From: Ampullaceana balthica
Lineage: Eukaryota; Mollusca; Gastropoda; Lymnaeidae
DNA: 64,000 nucleotides
NCBI GenBank assembly: GCA_944989445.1
Contig: CALYLW010000210.1
Coordinates: 1-64,000 of the forward strand
Direction: 5' to 3'
Positions 11,816 through 22,346 of the stretch are shown in pieces. Both the position numbers and the translations under genes were made by a program. The number at the start of each line of letters is the position of its first letter. Position 1 is the first letter of the stretch. Under the pieces are notes generated by a model. That model saw only the letters and a list, made by a program, of their open reading frames with translations, was not told the origin of the DNA and did not search any database.

Positions 11816-13590
11816 TACAAAAGGTTTAGAAGGCACTCCATACTTCGTGTTATTTATCGGAATAAAAGAAAGTTTCCTATAGCTTCTGGGAAACATAGAC
11901 CCCATTATTTTGAAGTCACTTAACATTAGTGTTAGAATTTACTGAGAAACATATATATGATATGTTCCTGTATTTGTAAAGATTTTTTTGCTTGGTAATA
12001 AGGGCAGCAACTGCATATGTGCTCGGTAATTTATTTAAATATTTGATGTCAGTTACGTTAGAAAAAGATAGAGCCTTTTGCCTCCCCTTGGTTCTCGACA
12101 AATTATAGCTATCATTTATGAACAGTCCTTAATCGTCAAGCCTATGCAATACCCTATCATTAATGCGTCCCTTGATTGTGCGTCACTTGATTTACTGCAA
12201 AAACATAAGCAATCCAATAGCTTGTGCTATAAGAAAAGTAGCATGTCCGAAACAGTAATTCATATACTAACAACTAAAGTAGAAAGAACAATTATAAATA
12301 GATCATAAACATGGATAATAACAATCACACAGGAGCCCTATACTGTACGGACTTACTAAGCGTAGCCTCTTTCTTGTTTTTAACCTATAAAAGTAATATT
12401 GCTATTGTTAACTACGGTTATTTTTATTATTATTATGCATACTATTAAAATATTATGTATAATTATTTTTATTTGCCTTTGACAATGACGGTATGCTGAT
12501 GTATCATCTTAGGCTTTATTGATTATATTTTATTTTTTAAATTATACATTTCTTGCCAATAATTATAATTATTATCAAATGCGTGAGAACAACAAAACTA
12601 ATGACGTCATTTACTAATATTGAGATGGAAGGAATTAGATTTTAAAGATAAAAGTAAGTCCATTTTGTTTTACTTTTCTTTAACTTTAAGAAATTCGAAA
12701 TATAGATTTAAAAAAAATAGAATTCTTAATTTTTCTGTTACCCAGATTATAAAGTAAATTTTTATCATTTCAATCTTGTAGCTTTAGATCTCATGTTTTT
12801 ATATTTGGTCATGTAGTTTTAATAGAATCAAGGGAAATAAGTTATATTGAAATATATTACTTTATTTGTGTAAGATTTTTAAAAATTATTTTAGTAGCTT
12901 TAATTTGAATTTTTAAATTTATGTTTGCTTAGTAGTTATTCATATATTAAATTGTAATAGTATGCCTAAATGTCAATGTCTCCCTTTTTTTCAAATTACT
13001 TGGTCAATTAAGCAAAATATTTTATTTCCAACATTCATAAAGATCTATCTGTTTTGTCAATATTACTCTGCATTCTACATGACATAGCCCTTTCGAATTT
13101 TGAATGATTCCACTGTTTACCATTAAAATTAAGACACTTTATTTCGTTCTTAAAATGCGAATATTATTCACCTGTAATAGAAATGTTCATTTTAAAACAA
13201 CGTGTATAATTAAAATTGGATTTTAATTTGTGACTTCAATACTACAATTAATCAGTCAATATATTTGTTTAAATATTTAACAGTCTTTTGTAGATTCTAG
13301 GGGACTTTCAGCAATTGTTTATTTTAAAAAAATTAAATGATTTTTGGCAACAAAATTATATCTTTCTGTCTTTACAAAAAGCTTTCTTGAGTACATACTA
13401 AAAGATAAATGGCTTGTTTTCATCTCCAATATACGTCTTCGTTTTAAAAGAATCTAACATGATAGAGCAGTACGCATTTATATTATATTTCTTTCAAGAA
13501 ATAATACAAATTGTTTTATTTTTAAGATTACTATTTTTTTTATTATAGCCTAAACAATAACATCCAACATTTATCTGATAAGAAGTAGGA
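11816..13590. other. AT-rich non-coding stretch, no feature recognised
   Basis: Short frames at 11916-12101 and 12078-12308 show no motifs. Only a short TTATTATTATTATTA run near 12424 stands out. Confidence 0.5.
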
Positions 13591-13806
13591 AATCTTATGA
13601 AAGCTCTAATGAAAGTCCTTTACCCACAAAGTGATTTAAAAGATATTCATCGTATCAATAAAATCTTATGAAAGCTCTAATGAAAGTGCTTTACCCATAA
13701 CGTGATTTAAAAGATATTCATGGTATCAATAAAATCTTATGAAAGTTCTAATGAAAGTGCTTTACCCATATCGTGATTTAAAAGATATTCATCGTATCAA
13801 TAAAAC
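13591..13806. repeat. 71-bp tandem repeat, three copies
   Basis: AATCTTATGAAAG followed by CTCTAATGAAAGT, TTTACCCA and GATTTAAAAGATATTCAT starts at 13591, 13662 and 13733. The copies differ at a handful of positions. Confidence 0.95.
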
Positions 13807-13904
13807 CTTGCTACATATTCAAACGAGGAGATTGTTTCACACAATAAAGAAACGTAAGTAGGCCTTAAGTTATAGCTTGTTTACCAAATAGGTAAATTGA
13901 TGTC

Positions 13905-14020
13905 CGAGTTAATCACTTCCCGTGATGCTATCGAGCTGAAATTATGCACATAGACTTTTGTCACATAACAATGCATTCTATCAAAATTTCAAATCGCTCG
14001 CATGTACTGGAATTAAATAA
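13905..14020 (+). mobile_element. HINE-B internal fragment
   Basis: CACTTCCCGTGATGC, ATCGAGCTGAAATT, ACATAACAATGCAT and CAAAATTTCAAATCG match in order the middle of HINE-B copies (for example 15115-15230). Both ends of the element are missing. Confidence 0.65.
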
Positions 14021-14230
14021 GGGGCCGTCCATAAATGACGTCAAGTGATTTTGGCCAATTTTTCACTTCCCTCCTCCCCCCTAATCACACTTCGTCACAA
14101 AACCTTAGAACTCCTCCCCACACCTCAAATATTAAGTCACAAAGTTTTGACCCCCACCCCCCTTAAAAGCCGTATTTTCTAATTGAAAATATAAATGTTT
14201 CAAATATTTTTTGACGTTTATTTAAATATG
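14021..14230. repeat. Dispersed-repeat motif GGGGCCGTCCATAAATGACG
   Basis: The stretch opens with AAGGGGCCGTCCATAAATGA, followed by TCACTTCC, C-runs and AAGTCACAAAG. I recognise this opening phrase as one that recurs in many invertebrate genomes, but I cannot name its family. No second copy is in this window. Confidence 0.35.
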
Positions 14231-14363
14231 TATTTAGTTTAAGTCTGCAATCTATTTAATATCGCAAGTAGGTGTGTACCGGATTCAATTTTTTTTTAAA
14301 TACGACCTGAGTCGGAGTCGGATTTGTAAAAATGCCTCGTTTCCGGATTTGCCGGAGCCATTA

Positions 14364-14618
14364 TCAATATACATAATTTGAAATGTATGTCACGTCTCTC
14401 TGTCCCGTTTGTCTATAGATGACGCTACTAATTTTAGAAAGCAGCGCACCAAATTACTGCACTAAAAATAACTCTTTTCGAACGTCCACATAAAATTGTT
14501 CAATAGGGAAATAAATGAATAATATAAAAATAAATGAAAGCTCTGTATTTTCGTTATTTTTTTTTATCTGATGTGTATTTATTTTGAAAACTTCCGTCAT
14601 TTTTTACTTGTACACTAG
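14364..14618 (+). mobile_element. HelB copy 1, short non-autonomous Helitron
   Basis: It starts TCAATATACATAATTT after an A and ends GTACACTAG before a T, the A/T insertion signature and TC...CTAG ends of Helitrons. The 3' end carries CCGTCATTTTT. In sister copies the same place is the hairpin CCGTCATTTTTGACGG, here degraded. Internal ACTAATTTTAGAAAGCAGC and CTGATGTGTATTTA are shared with 37242-37536 and 51336-51634. It interrupts a stretch rich in CCGGA motifs that resumes after 14876. No coding capacity. Confidence 0.8.
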
Positions 14619-14634
14619 TATATATTATAATAAA

Positions 14635-14876
14635 TCAATAAACATAATTTCCAATGTATGTCACGTCTGTCAGTCCCGTCTGTCTGTCCGTAACTATAAT
14701 ACTTTTAGAAAGCAGAGCACCAACTTACTGCACCAAAATAACTCTTTTGGAACGTCCGCATAAAATTGTTCAATAGGGAAATAAATGGATAAAATAAAAA
14801 GAAAGAGAATACATGAAAGTTCTGTATTATGCTACTTTTTAATCTGATGTCTATTTATTATGAAAACTTCCGTCAG
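14635..14876 (+). mobile_element. HelB copy 2, 3'-truncated, in tandem with copy 1
   Basis: It begins TCAATAAACATAATTTCC and follows HelB through GAAAACTTCCGTCA, then changes abruptly into GAATCCGG before the terminal hairpin and CTAG. It lies head-to-tail 16 bp after copy 1. The terminal loss suggests recombination with the CCGG-rich flank. Confidence 0.75.
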
Positions 14877-14982
14877 AATCCGGCCAATTTGTATCCAGCT
14901 TCAGCTCCGGCGGAATTTCACTTCATAAATCCGGCACAATCCGGCTGGCCAGTAGAGCCATAAATAAAAAATATATATAATT

Positions 14983-15020
14983 ACTAGTCCACTTATAAAA
15001 ACGTGGTTTTTAAAAATCTT
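14983..15020 (+). mobile_element. HINE-C 3'-end fragment
   Basis: AGTCCACTTATAAAAACGTG then GTTTTTAAAAATCTT is the subterminal inverted repeat plus hairpin of HINE-C (compare 27340-27375). It abuts the 5' end of a HINE-B copy directly, so two families are joined head-to-tail. Confidence 0.65.
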
Positions 15021-15021
15021 A

Positions 15022-15566
15022 TTAAATCCCTTATATTAACTTCACCGCCGTCTCTGTCTGTCGTCATCTCTGTCTCTCTGTCTTGGGCGGGCGGAAGAAC
15101 AACAGTAAAAAATGATCCACTTTCCGTAATGCCATCGAGCTGAAATTTGGCACACGGACCCGTCTCACCTAACAATGCATCGTATCAAAATTTCAGATCG
15201 ATCGAACGTACCCTAATTCAATTAATGCATTGTTTAGTTTATCCTTATTTAACGTATGCAATTCAAATTCACTGTTTGTTATTGTTTTCCCACGTGAGAG
15301 TTTGAGTTGACGCCTTGACGCAACCCATCGAAGTACCGGCGTGCTTTTGTTTACATTTTACGTGTCACGCTGAGCTCGGTCAAGCGATCGGTGACCAGAC
15401 TTTTCCCATCTCCCCCCCACCCCCAGGGTTGTGAAGCAAAGTTGAGTTAAAACAGATTCAGTCTGTAAATGTTTGTCGCGTTTGAAAATAATCAATACTG
15501 TTAGTTATGTCTCATATATAAGGGATTTATAGTCAAAAACTTTGTTTTTACGGTTTTGTTTTATTT
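15022..15566 (+). mobile_element. HINE-B copy 1 (first of a head-to-tail dimer)
   Basis: The 5' end is AAATCCCTTATATTAACTTC, then a GTCT/GTCTC array, TGATCCACTTTCC, the core CAAAATTTCAGATCGATCGA, and the 3' end ATATAAGGGATTTATAGTC with the hairpin AAAAAC-TTT-GTTTTT and CGG. The 13-bp inverted match AAATCCCTTATAT / ATATAAGGGATTT is direct sequence evidence. The Helentron/HINE class is inferred from the layout. Confidence 0.75.
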
Positions 15567-15582
15567 ACCTTTATTGTTTTTT

Positions 15583-16035
15583 AAATCCCTTATATTAACT
15601 TCGAAATCTTGTCTGTCGTCATCTCTTCGTACGTCGGGTGGAAAAAGAAAAGTAAAAAATGACCCACTTTCCGGGATCTGATGGAGCTGAAATTTGGCAC
15701 ATGGACCCGTCTTACCTAACAATGCATCGTATCAAAATTTCAGATCGATCGAACGTACCGTAGTTAAATGAATGCATTTTTAGTTTATCCTAATATAACG
15801 TTTGTAATTCAAATTCAAGGTTTGTTATTGTTTTTTCTTCCACTTGAGAGTTTGAGTTGCCGCCGACCGTCGTGCCGACACCCCCTCACGTCCCATCCCC
15901 CGATATTAAAGACAGGGGACATCACTCGGAGTCAGTCTGTAAATGTTTGTCGCGTTGGAACATAATCATTACTTTTAGTTCTGTCTCATATATAAGGGAT
16001 TTATAGTCAAAAACTTGGTTTCACGGGTCTCTTTT
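15583..16035 (+). mobile_element. HINE-B copy 2 (second of a dimer)
   Basis: It starts TTAAATCCCTTATATTAACT about 17 bp after copy 1 and ends with ATAAGGGATTTATAGTC and an AAAAACTTGGTTTCACGGG hairpin region. Its tetranucleotide section is shorter (TTGTCTGTCGTC). It has the same orientation as copy 1. Comparable dimers lie at 23009-24030 and 41249-42094. Confidence 0.75.
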
Positions 16036-16308
16036 ATTAATTTAATTTAAAACTATCCTATTTCTAGGAGCGAATAAAGTGGATCCACTTTATGTATATA
16101 ACAATGCCATTTTCTAAATTGACGTGAACCGATTGCATATCATTAGCGCATTAAGTTTTTTAAATATTAAAAATTTGTAGTTTACAGCTACTCTACATAG
16201 GAATACATTTAAATACAAAGTAAATAAATTCAAGTATAACTTTCCATTGTTTTGATTAAAAAAAATTTATAACTAAAAATGGTTGAAATGAAACTACAAC
16301 AGCACGTA
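16036..16308 (+). repeat. Repeat block shared with 21021-21310, upstream of HelA ends
   Basis: TTAATTTAAAACTATCCTAT, AAAGTGGATCCACTTTATGT, CATTAGCGCATTAAG and AACTACAACAGCA recur in the same order at 21021-21310. In both places the block leads into a HelA 5' end at the same base. The two loci therefore share one ancestral Helitron insertion that was later copied with its flank. Confidence 0.75.
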
Positions 16309-16840
16309 TCATATATATATTTACCCTCAATTATGTATGACTGTGGCCTAAAGCCAAGGGACATCACTCTGTTTAAAAAAAATAAAATTGAAAATATATA
16401 ATTAAAAATCATAATCATTTTGGTTTTCAGATTAACATTAACCAAACAACGCACGAACCTTTGACGTCAGCATTTGTGTTGTAAACAGTGATGACTGACT
16501 CAAAGAGTTATTTTATGGTGCAGTAATGTGGTGCGCTGCTTTTTAAAATATAATTTAAAAATCGTGTTGAGATTAGCACTGTAATAAAAATATTATATAA
16601 ATACTTTGTGTACATTTCAGAAATATTTAGGATTTATCATATAAGGATAAGTTACTTGGGCTTTTGACCAAAAAACAGTGGGCGCCGTAGGCGCCCTACA
16701 ACCCTTATTACAAAATAATTTGTGTAGATTTAAGGAAGTTTAATATTACGTATTTATCATACAAGGACAAGTTAGTTGGGCTTTTGAAAAAGGTGGGTGC
16801 CGTAGGCGCCCTAAAAAATGGGCGCCGCAGCACAACCTAG
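16309..16840 (+). mobile_element. HelA copy 1, non-autonomous Helitron
   Basis: It begins TCATATATATATTTACCCTC after an A and ends GCCGCAGCACAACCTAG before a T. The 3' half has two similar modules (AAATACTTTGTGTACATTTC ... then AATAATTTGTGTAGATTTAA ...), each ending in a GGGCGCCGTAGGCGCCC palindrome. No Rep or helicase frame. First of a head-to-tail series. Confidence 0.85.
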
Positions 16841-16843
16841 TCA

Positions 16844-17389
16844 TCATATATATATTTACGCTCAATTATGTATGAAAGTGGCCTAACGCCAAGGGACATT
16901 ACCCTGTTTTTTTTAAAATTGAAAATATAGACTTAAAATCATAATCATTTTGGTTTTCAGATCAACATTAACCAAACAACGCACGACTCTTTGACGCCAG
17001 TATTTGTGTTGTAAAAAGTGCTGACTGACTCAAAGAGTTAATTTTTGGTGCAGTAATTTGTGCGTTGCTTTCTAAAATTAGTTTAAAAATCGTGTTGTGA
17101 TTAGCACTGTAAAAAAATTATTATATAAATACTTTGTGTACATTTCAGAAATATTTTAGATTTATCATACAAGGATAAGTTACTTGGGCTTTTGACCCAA
17201 AAGAAAGTGGGTGCCGTAGGCGCCCTACAACCCCTATTATAAAATACTTTGTGTACATTTAAGGAAGTTTAATATTACGTATTTGTCATACAAGGGCAAG
17301 TTAGTTGGGCTTTTGAAAAAGGTGGGCGCCATAGGCGCACTAAGAAAAAGTGGGTGCCGCAGGCACCACGGCGCCGCAGCACAACCTAG
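16844..17389 (+). mobile_element. HelA copy 2, in tandem with copy 1
   Basis: TCATATATATATTTACGCTC starts three bases after the CTAG of copy 1. It ends GCGCCGCAGCACAACCTAG before T. The internal order matches copy 1 (GACTGACTCAAAGAGTTA, GATTAGCACTGTAAA, two 3' modules). Confidence 0.85.
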
Positions 17390-17896
17390 TAAACAATATA
17401 ATAGCCCAGTCACAGCTTGGAGTATTGATCCGTAGTGCTATGACGTCATATTTTGAACTTATATTTAAATATATATATACAAGTACAAGGCGCGCATCAG
17501 GAGATGTGAAAAATTCTATATATTCTAAATGATTCTAAAACAATATATTATATGCCGTCATAATTTTAGATTACATTTTAATTTTGGAAAAGGGAAGAAT
17601 GTAAAAAGAAGATTTGAGGATTGTTAATTTATGAAATACTTTGTGTACATTTCAGGAATATTTCGTATTTATCATACAAGGATAAGTTACTTGGGATTTT
17701 TACCCCCCAAAAAAAGTGGACGCCGTAGGCGCCCTACAATCCCTATTATAAAATACTTTGTGTACATTTAAGGAAGTTTAATATTGCGTATTTATCATAC
17801 AAGGACAAGTTAGTTGGGTTTTTGAAAAAGGTGGGCGCCGTAGGCGCCCTAAAATACTGGGCGCCGCAGGCGCCACGGTGCCTCAGCACAACCTAG
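17390..17896 (+). mobile_element. HelA2-type Helitron, shares the HelA 3' end
   Basis: The 5' part differs from HelA: AAACAATATAATAGCCCAGT, CTATGACGTCATATTTTG, GATTCTAAAAC, TTTTGGAAAAGGGAAGAATG. The 3' part is the familiar duplicated module ending GCCTCAGCACAACCTAG before T. Elements with the same start occur at about 17985 and 51635. The 5' end is set by the preceding CTAG and does not start with TC, so that boundary is uncertain. Confidence 0.7.
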
Positions 17897-17984
17897 TTTT
17901 ATATATTCAACATTAGGATTTAATTTATTTTTTAAAAATGCATAAAAAAAAGAAAGAACTATGTCCCTTGATACAATACATGTA

Positions 17985-18359
17985 AATAATATAAAAGACC
18001 AAGTCACTCACCAGATGGCTCACTCGATGTGGAACGATATGACGTCAGTGTTTGATCTTATATTTAGTATAAGGTGTGCATCAAAAGGTGTGCAAATAGT
18101 TATAAATTAAACACGCACTGTAAAAAAATATTATATGACGTCATTGGTTTAGCTTATATCTTAATTTTGGAAAAGGGAACTATGTAAAAATAGGATTTGG
18201 GGATTTATAATTATAAAATACTCTGTATACATTTCAGGAAGTTTAATATTTCGAATTTATCAAACAAGGATAAGTTACTTGGGTTTTTGACCAAAAAAAG
18301 TGGGTGCCGTGGGCGCCCTAAAGCCGCAGTAAGCGCCGTAGGCGCCCTAGAACCCCTAG
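17985..18359 (+). mobile_element. HelA2-type Helitron, shortened
   Basis: TAAATAATATAAAAGACCAA, ATATGACGTCAGTGTTTG and AATATTATATGACGTCATTG are followed by one 3' module and GGCGCCCTAGAACCCCTAG before T. Only one full terminal module is present, so it may represent the state before the 3' duplication or a later loss. Confidence 0.65.
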
Positions 18360-18603
18360 TTAAATAAATTTGTTATTCTTAAATTGACGTCACGATAAAT
18401 AATATCTAGAGAAATGAAACTAGTTTCAGAATTGCTAAGTGGAGCATTATTAAATAAATTATTTTATTCATTAACGACCGAAAACGTGTAATATCGATTA
18501 ATTTCATTATGATGGCTTTCTTTTATTTTTATGATGTGATATCATGTTATCTAAAATTAACTATGACCTCATTTAATATTATTTTGGAATAAGAAATCTA
18601 CCT

Positions 18604-19106
18604 TTTTAAATCCTTTATATTAACTCGTGGTGTCTGCGGCCGACCTTGCTTGCTTGCTTGCTTGTCGCCAAAACTTTTGATCGATTTTTAACCCACTTGC
18701 TCGCAAGATATTGAACTGAAATTTTGCAGGCAGTTTTGTACCGATGATAAAAACAATGTATCAAAATTTCAGATCGATCGCATGTACCGTAATTAAATTA
18801 TTGATTTTTTAGATTATTTTATTTATTCCTATGTATCATGCTATTTTTTGAGATAGAGCGTCGCGGTGCGTATTATATTGAACAACCTTTCTGTCGCACA
18901 ATAAGGTGCGTATTTTACTGACAACACTTTTTATAAACCTATTCCTGATCGGTGCGCATTATATTAAACACGTTTTACGACACAACTGCAATTTTGTATT
19001 TTTGGATGGTCTTGCGCTGCGTGTTATAATTAACATTCTTTTTAGTTACGTCTCATACGTAAAGGATTTATAGTCAAAAACTTGGTTTTTTACGGGTTGT
19101 TTTTAT
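18604..19106 (+). mobile_element. HINE-A copy 2, near full length
   Basis: TTAAATCCTTTATATTAACT, GTGGTGTCTGCGGCC, a TTGC array (CTTGCTTGCTTGCTTG), TCGCCAAAACTTTTGATCG, the core AAATTTCAGATCGATCGCAT, GCGTCGCGGTGCG, and the 3' end GTAAAGGATTTATAGTC plus hairpin AAAAACTTGGTTTTTTACGGG-type. Same orientation as the Helitron series just upstream. Confidence 0.8.
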
Positions 19107-19124
19107 TTATTCTTATCTTTATAC

Positions 19125-19290
19125 TTTGAATACCAACGTAAAATCAATCGAATTTACTGTAATGAAATAAATGAATTTTTAAATTATCTTTATGTATCTC
19201 TATGTAGTATGTAAATGTTTAGCTAGTCTGTTATATTGAACATACTTTCGGTTGTGTCTCATGTGTGTGATGCGATAAAATAGTCAAGTA
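19125..19290 (+). mobile_element. HINE core-plus-3' fragment
   Basis: ATCAATCGAATTTACTGTAA, GAATTTTTAAATTATC, ATTGAACATACTTTCGG and GTGTCTCATGTG follow the order of the second half of HINE-A, strongly diverged and lacking the terminal hairpin. Confidence 0.4.
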
Positions 19291-19379
19291 ATTAAAAAAA
19301 AATTCGAAGGCGTTTCATATATAATGCATTGATAGAATCTTTCTTATTCCATTTGCCTTACTGATTGAACTTTCCTTTA

Positions 19380-19730
19380 AAAAATCGTTTTTTACCTCTA
19401 ATTATTTTACCAAACACCTCATTAGCGCCCTCCTAACGTTTTAATGCCACATGGATGAGGTCACGGAGTGCACTCCGTTTTTCACGTGAATGTGAACAGT
19501 AGCAGACGGATACAGATGCTAAAAAACTAAAAAATGCAATAATTTAATGTCGGTACATTCGGTCGATCTGAAATTGTAATACAATGCGTTGTCATCCAAG
19601 ATATATCTGTTGTAAAATTTTTAGATCTCTAGGACCATTAAAAGTGGTTTAATTTTACTTTGGCAAATTTGAAAAATTGCAGACAGACAGACAGGAACGA
19701 AAGCAAGTTAATAATAACGTGGTAATAAAT
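19380..19730 (-). mobile_element. HINE-C copy with GTCT array
   Basis: On the minus strand: CCACGTTATTATTAACTTGC, CTGTCTGTCTGTCTGC, CTTTTAATGGTCCTAGAG, TTGGATGACAACGCATTG, then TCACGTGAAAAACGGAG and TTACCAAACACC-type sequence. This is the HINE-C order. The 3' subterminal repeat is only partly preserved. The Tigger-like element starts about a dozen bases beyond its 5' end. Confidence 0.65.
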
Positions 19731-20189
19731 ATGTATATATACAGTCGGACCTCGCTAAGTCGAACTTCCCTAAGTCGAAAACCTCCCTGTATCGAATTAA
19801 TTGTTAGGTCCGGGGGCCAAATTCCATAAGACTAATGTAACTTCGATCTCCTTAACTCGAAGATGTTTGGCTTCCAGCCTCCCTTAGTCGAATTTTCCAA
19901 GGCATGCTGTGACTCCTTTGAAAAAGAAAAATGTTACTCCCTCCCTCCCACTGTGGAGGGAGTAAAGTGTGGGGAGGGAGGGAAGGTGTCTTTTCTCACG
20001 GGCTTATGTCGGCATATCAAAGCAAGTTGGATTTCTTTCATATGAAACAGCAGACACAGCCTCTCTTTCCTGTTAAGCCAGGGGCGTCCAAACTTTCTGC
20101 ATGGCGGGCCATATTTCTTGCGGTAAAGATATTCGCGGGCCCAAATTAAAATAATAAACAAAAGCTACATACGATGAGAGGTTTTTATT

Positions 20190-22346
20190 GCCAAATTTTA
20201 ATGTTAAGGGTGAAACTGAGATCTTGATTGCAGTAAAAAGGTCAGGTCAGGCTCAATGCCACTGGTTTTGATACGTATGATATCACGCATTTGAGAGTCA
20301 CTTATTCTCGTCCTCACACGGTTTTTGTTAAAATTCATTAAATGAAAATGTCTGCTCACACAAGTATATCGAGCCAAACAAGCATGTCTTAGCCAATGTT
20401 CGAATCTCTTGGAGTTCTTCTTTATCCAGCTTGCGGTAAAAGTCAATGAGAGAAAGCTGTTTTTTTTCTGCTGCGACATTCACTATCACTTTGCAACACG
20501 AAAGTTCTAATTGAAGATGTCCTGGAGCATTATCAGGGTCAACAGAGAAAAGTGTAGAAAAAACATGATTTACTTTTCAATAGTTGCAAAGTCCTGAAAG
20601 CGTCTTTGAAATTCCTCACACAGGGATGTGATATCTGCAACATTCCTCTGCATTTGCTCAAATAAGCTTCTTTCTAGAAAAATTGTGATTTCCAATAGTT
20701 GGGGGAAATGTGTGGTATTAGGTTTCATTTAAGACTTTGAAAAAGTTGCTGCTATGAGAATATAATTGGCTTACCATTGCAATGTGCCCTTGAAGAGTTG
20801 TGTTAAGAACGTTTAAATGTCATGCCATATCAAATAAAATGCATAAAAAGATCTATAAGTGAGATAATGAGTTAACTGCATATGTAAAGCCTTTTTGAGC
20901 GCCCGCCCCATATTACTAGTCCTATGAAAGTAAAGTACTTGAACTTATATGTTGTAAATTATTTTCTTCTTTTTAGTCCACTTACAAAAACGCGGTTCAA
21001 CCTTTTTTACCTTTATTGTTTTTAATTTAATTTAAAACTATCCTATTTCTAGGAACGAACAAAGTGGATCCACTTTATGTAGAATCTATATCACAATTCC
21101 AGCTGGATAAGAATGAGCAACCGATTGCATTTCATTAGCGCATTAAGTTTTTTAAATATTAAAAATATGTAGTTTACAGGTACTCTACATAGGAATACAT
21201 TTAAATACAAAGTAAATAAATTCAAGCAAAACTTTCCATTGTTTTGATTATGAATTTTTTATAACTAAAAATGGTTGAAATGAAACTACAACAGCAAGTA
21301 TCATATATATAATATATAGTATTTACCCTCAATTATGTATGACTGTGGCCTTTGGCCAAGGGACATCACTCTGTTTTAAAAAAAAATTCAAAAGTTTTGC
21401 TATGAGAATATAATTGGCTTACCACTGTAATGTGCCCTTGAAGAGTTGTGTTAAGAACGTTTAGATGTCATGCCATATCAAATAAAATGCTAAATCTGCC
21501 AGCCAAGCAGTATCAGATAGTTCTGGAATTGAATGCTCCTTATATTCCATGAATTGTCCAATTTCTTTTTTAAGTGCGTAGATGCGCTGAATGGCTGTCC
21601 CATGATTGAGCCATCTTACATCATTGTGATGTACAATATCTTCCTATTCTCCCTGGATGTCAAGAAGAAACTGCATGTCGAACTGATGGTGAAACAGGGC
21701 TTTAGAGCGAATAGAGTTTATAGATTTTGTCACTGGCTTACTGACACTAGCACATCTAAGATGTTTGGCACAAAGAACTTGTTGGTGAATAGTACAGTGA
21801 AGTTTAAAAGCTTTGCCACCCTCTTCGCTGAATATTTTACAAACAAGTGTTGCTAGTGTTGTTCACCAATCGTGGCAGGAGCACAATGAGTAATAAATCC
21901 ATATTTTTTTCCATGGTAGTTTAATGTCCTTGACTGCAGATCAAACTGAAGCAAAGAAATATTTTCCCCTTGTTTCGTCTTTACCACTCTGAAACTCTTC
22001 ACTCACACTCATGTCATCATTAACTCCTCTAAAAAAATAAGAAGTCGCCCAGTGTCAGATGCATCAGTGCTTTCATCAGAGGCTGTCGAAAAAAAGTCAT
22101 TTTTTCTGCTTTTACCTCTAATTGTCTCTTAATGTCAGATGATATTTCTTCAATTCTGCGAGCCACAGTTTTGCGTGACAGGGAAACATGGGCAAATACC
22201 TGCTTTTTCTCCAGACATATTTTTTCAATAATTTTCATCAAGCATTCTTTAACAAACTCGCCATTAGGAAATGATTTGCTGTGTTTCTTGTCAATAGGGA
22301 AAGTATAAAAAAAACTATTTAAAACTTCTAAGTTTAAAGAAGTCAT
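20190..22346 (-). pseudogene. hAT-1 transposase, GTF2IRD2/ZBED-like, broken
   Basis: Reading the minus strand from 22346 gives LNSFFYTFPIDKKHSKSF, VSLSRKTVARRIEEISSDI, and further down (about 21850-21490) LHCTIHQQVLCAKHL, NDVRWLNHGTAIQRIYALKK and ELSDTAWLADLAF. The end (20479-20204) gives VRTRISDSQMRDIIRIKT. This order and the RWL..G and ELSD..WL.DLAF motifs fit the GTF2IRD2/ZBED5 type of hAT transposase. No BED finger is visible at the N-terminus. Stops, frameshifts and a foreign block at 20843-21398 disable it. Confidence 0.75.
20843..21398 (+). mobile_element. Composite insert inside hAT-1: HINE-C part plus Helitron-flank block
   Basis: It begins with AAAAGATCTATAAGTGAG and AGCGCCCGCCCCAT, sequences of the HINE-C locus at 27220-27290, passes the HINE-C 3' end (CCACTTACAAAAACGCGG), then continues with the block shared with 16036-16308 and the first 75 or so bases of HelA (TATGTATGACTGTGGCC). 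Both sides are flanked by the same 92 bp of transposase sequence (20751-20842 and 21399-21490). Confidence 0.65.

Noticed and set aside
18604..19106. HINE-A as a classical TIR MITE
   Set aside because: The inverted parts are short and subterminal on one side only, a hairpin lies outside the 3' copy, and no constant target duplication was seen. Rolling-circle HINE structure fits better, though not proven.
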